This document shows, in pieces, positions 57,262-64,000 of a DNA stretch of 64,000 bases. The notes under the pieces were generated by a model. That model saw only the letters and a list, made by a program, of their open reading frames with translations. It made no database searches and was not told where the DNA came from. Source of the DNA: Laccaria trichodermophora. Its lineage: Eukaryota; Basidiomycota; Agaricomycetes; Agaricales; Hydnangiaceae. The stretch spans positions 1,300,262-1,364,261 of the forward strand of contig JACTVC010000011.1 in NCBI GenBank assembly GCA_018417955.1, in the 5' to 3' direction. The first letter of the stretch is position 1. Every line of letters starts with the position of its first letter. A program made the translations under genes and the position numbers.

Positions 57262-57981
57262 ATGCCCATGCCAGCAACCGCCAGGCTAATTCAGCTCAAA
57301 GGCATCGCCGAGATCTTCGTTGCGCTCATACTCACCGTGAACCCGCAGTTGATCTACGATTCGCCGGCGACGCACAAGCTGAGTGAATTAAGTGGACTCG
57401 TAAGTCTTCTCCTCTCCTTCCCTTTCCCTCAGCCTCTTCTCTGCCCTCTTAAACTGGACATTCCCCGTAAATTCTAAATCAATTCCGCATCATCCGGAAT
57501 AGCATATATCAAATGCAAGCACGGCACCGGGGTTCAATCAATCCATCGCATGTATGGTTGCTGCTGTCGGAGTGGGGCATTTAGTGGCGTCAAGGGCGGG
57601 GAGGGGAGCACGGTCTACGATATGTACGTGTTGTCTTACGCCTCAATTCAATTCGGTGTTTTTCCCCCTCACCTTTTTGAATTTCCTCCTTACCCACCCT
57701 CCCTTTCATCATATTTTCCTCCTGCATTTTCTTCCCCCCAACACCTCAACGTTCAACCCTCAACTCGACACAGCAACTCACCTCACTCTATAGTCGCAAT
57801 GAACCTCACCTGGTCCCTCCTCGGCTTGCTAACCTGCGCGCAGCCCGTCGAAAAAGATTTAGGAAGCGCAACGCTGCTCATGTCGAGCATATCACATGCA
57901 GTGTTTAGTTTTGTGCTTTTGTGTCTGGATGGGGGGGATATGTTCACTGGGACTCGGAATGAGAATGGGAAGAGGGATTGA
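57262..57981 (+). CDS. Small four-helix membrane protein (stand-alone copy)
   Basis: Three exons (57262-57399, 57503-57623, 57794-57981) sum to 447 nt, or 148 residues: MPMPATARLIQLKGIAEIF, VALILTVNPQLIYDSPATHK, then HISNASTAPGFNQSIACMVA, AVGVGHLVASRAGR, MNLTWSLLGLLTCAQ and SATLLMSSISHAVFSFVLLC. It is the same domain as the C-terminal part of the fusion at 52185-53701, with introns at identical positions. The lack of SURP modules suggests this is the ancestral form. It is an uncharacterised fungal membrane family; the GFNQSIACMVAxVGxGHLxA segment appears to be its signature. The C-terminal tail NGKRD is basic. Confidence 0.75.
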
Positions 57982-58039
57982 TTTTATCGAGGTTCACAAT
58001 CATCTTTGGGCGACGGAGTGGTTATTATATCCCAACATA

Positions 58040-58709
58040 CAGTTGCGGACAAGCAAAGTCATCTAAAAATATTAACTTTTTTTAAAAGCCCCGAAAATAG
58101 TCGGAATCGACGCAGATTCACGAGAGCTTTCCAGCCATACCACTTTCATCAAATTCTATCGAGCCGATCCCTCAGAAATCGCCAAAATAAGGTTTTTCTG
58201 CCTCAAAATATTGGCGGACCCTAAATTTCACCCAAAAATCATGAAAAATAGTGCAATCGACTCCTTTTGATGAAAGGGTTATGATCCCATAAAAATTAGC
58301 AACTTTTATCGATCCATTTCGGGTAAATAAATTCATTGATAGTTGCCAAAAATGGTAATTGATTAGTGATCAACCATATTTAGTCTCTGCTCGGACCCCT
58401 CCAGAGTCCCTGATCTGTGGTCAGTCTTCTTGTTAGAATTTCTGTGACTTTTTGTTAGATGGTACCTATCACTACCGAGAATTTTACCCCACAACTGACG
58501 AGATTTGAGTAGTTTTGGTCATCAAGGACCCTGAATTGAGGCAAAAAATTGGTCCAAAAATTTGGCGGACCCAATTTCTCGTGGGAAAAACTTCGGAGGT
58601 GTGTTTTTCGATGTATTTCAACAAGCTGGCCATGATCCCGAAGTTTGGTGCCATTTTATCCAGCCGTTCCCGCGCTACCAAATTAGATGACTTTGCTTGT
58701 CCGCAACTG
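58040..58709. mobile_element. TA-flanked MITE (Tc1/mariner-like)
   Basis: 27-bp perfect terminal inverted repeats beginning CAGTTGCGGACAAGCAAAGT, with TA on both flanks (58038-58039 and 58710-58711). Length 670 bp, no transposase. The inside is AT-rich, with a partly repeated GGCGGACCC motif (58213 and 58562). Confidence 0.85.
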
Positions 58710-58711
58710 TA

Positions 58712-59673
58712 CAGTACCCGTGCTAAATATGGATTTATGATCGACAACAATGAGGATGGAAACCTGGGAAACCTACGGGCTGAAAAATTGAGCTTTGAAC
58801 ATCAATTTCGTGCTTCCCTACATAGCTGGTTCTCAACTTCTCAAGGCTGTTCTAGTCGGTGGTTCATAGCACCCATTGCAGATAGTACCGAACTCAAACG
58901 TCAACTCCTAAGGCCTAAAATCTCCAACATGTTTACCAAATTTGCTGCCAAGTTTGAGATCTGCTGTTTTTTTAGGATGGTGAAAAGTCACCCCTGGGTC
59001 AGCAGAACCATCAACAACGTAATATGGCTGGTATTGGCCCCCTAAATAAGTACTGTATCTCCTTGCCCCGACAATGGGATAGTGCTACTTGTTCTAGGCC
59101 TCGCCTGAGCATCCTTCCAACCACAAGTTCAATCTTGAGGACCTTTGGATGTCCGAGGGAGAATATCTGACGTGTTTCCTTCTCGTTCTGTTTCGGGATA
59201 ATTGATATCTATCCTTGTTTAAGATGCGAGGCCGATGAGGCTTCGCATAGCAGTTTCTTAACCAGCGATTAAGCACACATTTGTGGACCAAACCAGAAAA
59301 AAAAGTTAGAAAAGCGTGACTACGAAAAAGATGTCCGAATGGTCTGCAAATGACCCCATTGAAAATTGAGAGACTGAGTGTTTGCACACAGTTGATCTAT
59401 AGTAAAGAAAGCATTAGGGGAAAGTGAACCCGGAATGGAAGTCCCGATATTCATATTCAAATGGACTTGCAGCGGCCGTCGAACGCGAGCGAACGCATCT
59501 TCGTTATAGCGTTCCACATGCTCGAACTGTAAATCCTTGGAGGAAGGCCGTCGTTGCTGGAATTTCAAGAGCTCGAGGAACAATTGCCTTGGCTTATAAA
59601 AGCCATAGCCAATTACCATCCTCTCCACGTCAACTACCCCCGGTTGTCGATACCAAATTAACAACCCTTGGAT
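58712..59673. other. No gene recognised
   Basis: Short ORFs on both strands (one plus-strand frame runs from inside the MITE to 59045) have no family resemblance. The last 200 bases before 59674 probably include the promoter of the small secreted protein gene. Confidence 0.4.
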
Positions 59674-60045
59674 ATGCGCGGATTTAATTCTTCACTCGCC
59701 CTCATTCTTGCATTCGTCAGTGTCATAATTGCAGCGTCATCCTCTGCAGATCCGTCGGATGTCGTCGCATCCTCAGCGCCCAGCTCCGTTGTCCCCGCAG
59801 CACCCGAGGCCCCTGATGGCGCCGTTATCAAGGAGGCCGTTGCAACGCTCCTGAAGGCGGCCGCCTCAGCCAATGCCAAACAAGGTGGTTCGTTGATCCA
59901 ACCCGATGCCTCAAAGAAATGCAACCCACCAGGTGCCTCATGCAATATCTTTGACGATGTCTGTTGCCGAGGAATTTGTCTCCCCGTAGGAATTTTCGTA
60001 GTGAGTCCACGACATTGTGTCGCTGAACGGTTTGATGCTAACTGA
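59674..60045 (+). CDS. Small secreted cysteine-rich protein, knottin-like C-terminus (123 aa)
   Basis: ATG 59674 gives a signal peptide (FNSSLALILAFVSVIIAASS), an Ala/Pro/Ser-rich propeptide-like stretch, a helical segment (VIKEAVATLLKAAASANAK) and a C-terminal module with six cysteines. The pattern is C-x6-C-x6-CC-x3-C-x12-C (KKCNPPGASCNIFDDVCCRG onwards), which fits an inhibitor cystine knot. No other cysteines are present. Small secreted proteins of this kind are candidate effectors or antimicrobial peptides, but nothing here shows a target. Single exon, intact. Confidence 0.7.
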   Translation: MRGFNSSLALILAFVSVIIAASSSADPSDVVASSAPSSVVPAAPEAPDGAVIKEAVATLLKAAASANAKQGGSLIQPDASKKCNPPGASCNIFDDVCCRGICLPVGIFVVSPRHCVAERFDAN

Positions 60046-60724
60046 ATTCCTCGCCTTTACTGAAGGGCGTTTGCGTTGGGTGATGGATTTTGGCAGAGGT
60101 TCTCGTAGTAGATGGTGTTGAGCAGGATGATCTGGACAATTACCGTATTGTTTTTATGTCATGTCAGATAACCAGAAAAAAACGTACTAGTCGACAATAA
60201 CTTTAACCTTCTTAGTTTCAAGGAAACACACTTCTGCCGGACTCTGGTTGAATTCGAAAAACGCCCTGCCTCCTTCCGCGTGAATCTTCTGTCTTTGCTT
60301 CTCTTGGCCCCGCCATCCGTCGCCGACTCCACTCGGCAAACGATCATTTTTCGGCAATCTAGCCACTTGTGACTTGAGGTTTTTGAGTGCGTTTGGCTTC
60401 GTTACATGGCCAGGCAGTGGTTGCAGACGGATCTGTCCCCTCAGCATCTGTCAGATTCACAGACCATGAGCAAAACATTTTGTCCTAGGGTTTGCGAGCA
60501 CTTGAGTAATTGTTCCCTTAAGTGTGGCGTACTATACGCTCCAAGGCGGAATAGTCTGGGATGATTGTCTGCGATCGCCCAGTATCAGCTGGAGGGCGTT
60601 GTGGAATATAAGCTCCTTGAAGCGAAATCAGCAAACGGGTCGCCCTCCGAGATTCCTTTGAGTGATTGCTATGGGAACGATGATCAGAGATAGGTTGTCG
60701 AATCCCGCACAACAAACATAGTCC

Positions 60725-61653
60725 AGGACCTGGGAAAGTCCTGTTGGAGCCCTGATCCGCTTCCGGACAAAAATTTAACGAAAATCCGGATATGCCTCAG
60801 GGCTATCCGGACAAAATTTTGGAATTTTTTTGAAAATCCCTAAGGTAGAGGTGCGGACAAAAGTGGCCCAAATTTGATATGGCCTGATCCACTCCGGACA
60901 AAAATTGGTCAAAAAGATGGACTTTTTCATGGTATTCACAGTTTTTGCTTGACATTTGAGAGCCACGTATAATTTAAGTAATTATGAGATGTAGGGAACA
61001 AGCTTGAGATTTGCTCTATTGTTTGCTCTGCACAGTTCCTTCGCATCAAGGCATGCTGTCCCATGCACCAAGCACCACCAAAGATTGTTCAACGCTCGCA
61101 TTACAGCGCTTTCAGAGTAGGATGGGAAAGTGTGATTTTTTGTAAGCGTGTGTGACGTACGTAGTTTCCCTTTTAGGAATTGGGGGCGAAGATGTTTTTC
61201 GCCTTCCTCAGCCTTCCCTAGCCCACTCCTTCATATCAGAGTTAATATTTTAACACCCCATAGTGTTGGGGGAAGAGGGATTGAGCAGAAGGGCGAGGCG
61301 ACACATAGGCACTGCGAGGTGGGCAATTCCTCAAAGGGAAACTACGTACGTCACACATGCTTACAAAAAATCACACTTTCCCATTCTACTCTGAAAGCGC
61401 TGTAACACAAGAGGACCGTGAAACATATAAAGTTGAATACGTACACACCTCTCCTTATAGCCTACAGATGCTCTGGAAGCCCGCGTAGCGGAAATTTACC
61501 TATTAAATGCCTGATCCAGCGTGCGGACAAAAATTTGAAAAAGTCAAACCCTAATCCGCAGTGCGAACAGATTTTTTGAGGATTTGTCCAGACAAAAATC
61601 GCCAGATTTTGCGATTTTTGGATCAGGGATTCAACAGGACTTTCCCAGGTCCT
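60725..61653. mobile_element. hAT-like non-autonomous transposon with 8-bp target duplication
   Basis: Terminal inverted repeats start AGGACCTGGGAAAGTCCTGT on both ends and extend through CCCTGATCC with few mismatches. The flanks are CATAGTCC at 60717-60724 and at 61654-61661, an exact 8-bp duplication as made by hAT elements. Subterminal repeats of CGGACAAAAATTT type lie near both ends (60765, 60808, 60853, 60896 and 61522). No transposase is encoded. It contains a nested MITE at 61104-61402. Confidence 0.85.
61104..61402. mobile_element. TA-flanked MITE nested in the hAT-like element
   Basis: Inverted repeats of about 85 bp, starting CAGCGCTTTCAGAGTAG and continuing through GTGTGATTTTTTGTAAGC and GACGTACGTAGTTTCCC, with TA at 61102-61103 and 61403-61404. 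Length 299 bp with a short unique centre. It inserted after the outer element, because it interrupts it. The arms are nearly identical, so it may be young. Confidence 0.85.
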
Positions 61654-61661
61654 CATAGTCC

Positions 61662-62570
61662 TGATGCTGTCCCCGCACGAGCGTTGATTAGCCGCTGGAG
61701 GTTCCACGGTTTTCGGCGTTTGCAATGGGTCTCAGTACTTCTGTATTCCGAGGTTCTTCTTCTCTTCATTAGGATCCACGGAGATGAATGTGGATATGAC
61801 TGCATCATGCAAGCCTTTCACAAATCGGCGATCTGGTGGGTGGCTCGGACACTTGACGGGCTACAGACATGGCATAACGCAAGAATACCGATCGCATAGA
61901 ACCCACGTCGAGAGGCTGCCTAGTTGCACCTAAGACACGCGTATGAGTGCCATAGAGTGGTCATGATGGCGCAAGGTGATAAGTTCAAATCTCACGACTG
62001 GTCTTCCGCTTGCTATTTTATGTTATGAATCGATAGTGCGAGCGAGGCCGGGGGCGATTGGTGGGCGATGCAATGATGCGCGTTGATCGAGGTCACACTG
62101 TCACACGCACAAATTCTTAGCTCACGTGATCAAATTTTTCGAGGTTGACGCACTTTTGACGCACTTCAAGTTCTAAATCTACCTTTGTGTACCTCTACCT
62201 TTAATAACGACAGACAACACCATCTAGGACGCAGTGATGTGCATGAGTGAGTAAGGATATGGTACCTCGCTGGTGTAGCATGACATTTTGACATCTCGAT
62301 TGGACACGGATGACGGTTAAGATGACGGGGAGAAGCTGCTTTTCGTTTGCCATAGCATTGATTGCCGTAGGGCTTTGCTAATTTTGTTTCCACCCATGAT
62401 ACTTACCGAATGCTTTTCAGTGTCACAAAGGACTTTTAAGTGGGCCACCATGCAGGATATGGAGATTAGTGTAGTGTACGCGCGTTTCTGGCGTCTGCCT
62501 CGACTCAATTGGTGACCACTGGCCGCGGAAGAGCTTTTCACCATACGCGGACGCATATCGGCTGGTGCTC
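61662..62570. other. No gene recognised; promoter side of aldo/keto reductase
   Basis: Only short ORFs. 61930-62005 has a B-box-like GTTCAAATC but no closing cloverleaf. Nothing else is supported. Confidence 0.4.
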
Positions 62571-62572
62571 GG

Positions 62573-62580
62573 TATTTAAA
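62573..62580 (+). promoter_or_regulatory. TATA-like box upstream of aldo/keto reductase
   Basis: TATTTAAA lies 33 bases before the ATG at 62613. That is close for a TATA box, so the leader would be very short; it may instead be a chance AT run. Confidence 0.35.
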
Positions 62581-62612
62581 CTATGAGAATAGGCCCACTC
62601 TCTAAATCAAAC

Positions 62613-64000
62613 ATGGCTGCAACTACCAGTTATCCTCAACGCCAATTGGGCAGGAATGGCCCTACCGTTGCCAAACTTGGCTTCGGAACCATGGGTAGGT
62701 TCAACCCTCGCCAATATCTCATGTTATCGTACTGATTCTTGCAAGGTATCGGAGCGTTCTACGGTCAAACAACTGCAAGTGAAGAGAGTATTTTGAAGGC
62801 ATTGACCTATGCCGCAGATAGAGGCTTGACTTTCTGGGACACGGCTGATATCTATGGCAACTGTGCGTAACTCTCGGCATCATCGACCCTACAGGTTTGA
62901 CTGAATCTATCAACAATAGCTGAAGCCACGCTAGGAAAGTGGTTCGAGTCTACGAACAGACGCAAGGACATTTTTTTGGCCACTAAATTTGGCTCCTTCA
63001 ACCTCGCCAGCACTCCCGACACGTGTGTACAGAGTTGTTCCTGCTCAGCGGTAGTACTGACGCGTCAACAGAGGTCCCATCTCTCAGCCATCCTACATTC
63101 GTAAGGCCTTCCTTCGCTCGCTTTCCGAGCTGAAGACCGACTACGTCGACCTATACTACCAACATCGTGTCGACCCCAAAGTCCCCATTGAAGTTGTCCT
63201 GGAAACCCTCCGCGAGTTTGTGGAGGCAGGAAAGATAAAATACCTCGGTCTGAGCGAGTGCAGCATCGAGACGCTGAAAAGAGCTAAGAATGTTGAGGGT
63301 CTTGGCGAGAAAGTCATCGCCGTCCAAATGGAATATTCTCCATTCACATTGGACATAGAATTACCGTGCGCTTTCCCAACATACATAGGTGAATGAAAGA
63401 GCTGACCACGTTTTCTAGCGGCCCTCAAGGACAGAAGAGCTTTGCTCAGGAGGCCGAAGATCTAGGCGTTTCCATCATCGCCTACAGCCCCCTTGCCCGT
63501 GGTTTGATAACCGGCCGGTATGTCGAGTCTTACGCCATCTATGACAAAATATTTCTGAGATGATAAATAGGTATCGCTCTCGAGCCGATTTTGATCAGGA
63601 TGACTTCCGATTGATTCTCCCTCGCTGGTCAGAAGAGAATTTCCCTAAGAACCTCGAGGTGGTAGACAAGCTAAAGCAAATTGCTCAAAAATACAATGCT
63701 ACGCCGTCCCAAGTCACTCTTGCATGGATCCTTGCGGAACACCCCACTTGTCAGTCCTCTCCCAAACCAACTTTTCTGATTTACGCGTTCATGACGTTGA
63801 TACTGTAGGGATCCCCATTCCAGGAAGCCGCACCATTGAGCGCATCGAAGAAAACGCCTGTGGCGCTGAAATCGAGCTTTCCGTTGAAGCTATCAAGGAG
63901 ATTCGCGAACTGGTCGATAAGGCTGAAGTTGCTGGTACCAGAAACCCTGCTCTTGATTGGCTCTTGGCTGGTGTGGAGGGTAACTCTCTCCCGCTTGCGG
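62613..64000 (+). CDS. Aldo/keto reductase (AKR), partial at right edge
   Basis: ATG 62613 gives QLGRNGPTVAKLGFGTMG, split by an intron from 62695. The AKR fold landmarks follow: LTFWDTADIYGN (catalytic Asp and Tyr), DIFLATKFGSF (catalytic Lys), VDLYYQHRVDPKVPIE (active-site His), GKIKYLGLSE, VQMEYSPFTLDIE, GVSIIAYSPLARGLITG and, near the end, GIPIPGSRTIERIEENA (NADP-binding region). At least five introns (near 62700, 62865, 63025, 63385 and 63515) interrupt it, and another precedes GIPIPGS. The product reduces carbonyls with NADPH; it resembles the group that includes pyridoxal reductase-like and YakC-type enzymes. The window ends shortly before the expected stop. Confidence 0.9.

Noticed and set aside
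58515..59045. 176-codon plus-strand ORF
   Set aside because: It begins inside the MITE, crosses its boundary and shows no protein family features.
61925..62005. Possible tRNA (GTTCAAATC B-box-like sequence)
   Set aside because: No 7-bp acceptor stem and no 5-bp T stem can be formed around it.
1..64000. CRISPR arrays, bacterial operons, ribosome binding sites or rRNA
   Set aside because: The intron-rich genes and families are fungal; no regularly spaced direct repeats or rRNA sequence were seen.

Overview
The window is nuclear DNA of a filamentous basidiomycete, most likely an Agaricomycete. Genes are interrupted by short (about 50-70 nt) GT-AG introns. The families present are typical of such genomes: NACHT and NACHT-ankyrin STAND proteins, leucine-rich F-box proteins with an N-terminal coiled coil, a class V-type (myosin-motor) chitin synthase, a microsomal P450, a GPI-type GH16 glucanase and small secreted cysteine-rich proteins. 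No organism name can be read from the sequence itself.

Layout. 1-5 kb is a graveyard: a chitin synthase with myosin-like motor is split into a minus-strand 3' half (1-1985) and a plus-strand upstream piece (about 3500-3880), with a frameshifted NACHT gene between them that runs in frame into the motor remnant. An unrecognised broken gene follows (3.95-4.97 kb). 4.9-21.5 kb is a large imperfect inverted duplication: two convergent NACHT-ankyrin genes (5.9-10.7 kb plus, 16.3-20.5 kb minus) around a centre holding a decayed Ty3/gypsy element, itself broken by a 915-bp foldback element with a 10-bp target duplication. Most of 6.2-20.3 kb is strongly depleted in CpG, whereas the outer parts of both arms are not. 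Several disabling differences (two TGA codons, an Arg to Cys in the NACHT motif) are what CpG transitions would produce.

22-36 kb is ordinary gene space: a small spliced gene, a multi-exon F-box gene, two tandem paralogues of an uncharacterised family whose layout recalls methylpurine-DNA glycosylases, a long F-box gene, an intron-containing tRNA-Arg(UCG) set between two oppositely oriented TA-flanked MITEs, and a membrane-anchored disordered protein. 37-39 kb is a P450. 39-43.7 kb has no recognisable gene.

43.7-58 kb is a block of nested segmental duplications: three F-box copies (two frameshifted, one intact), a GH16 gene plus a fragment of it, and two copies of a four-helix membrane protein. 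One of the latter is fused to two SURP (SWAP) modules of the kind found in splicing factor SF3A1. This fusion is the most unusual coding arrangement here. 58-62 kb holds DNA-transposon derivatives (a TA-flanked MITE, and a hAT-like element with 8-bp target duplication carrying a nested MITE) and a small secreted knottin-like protein. The window ends inside an aldo/keto reductase gene.

The genes form no single pathway. What the region shows is how duplication, fusion, transposon insertion and CpG mutation remodel a set of fast-evolving fungal families.
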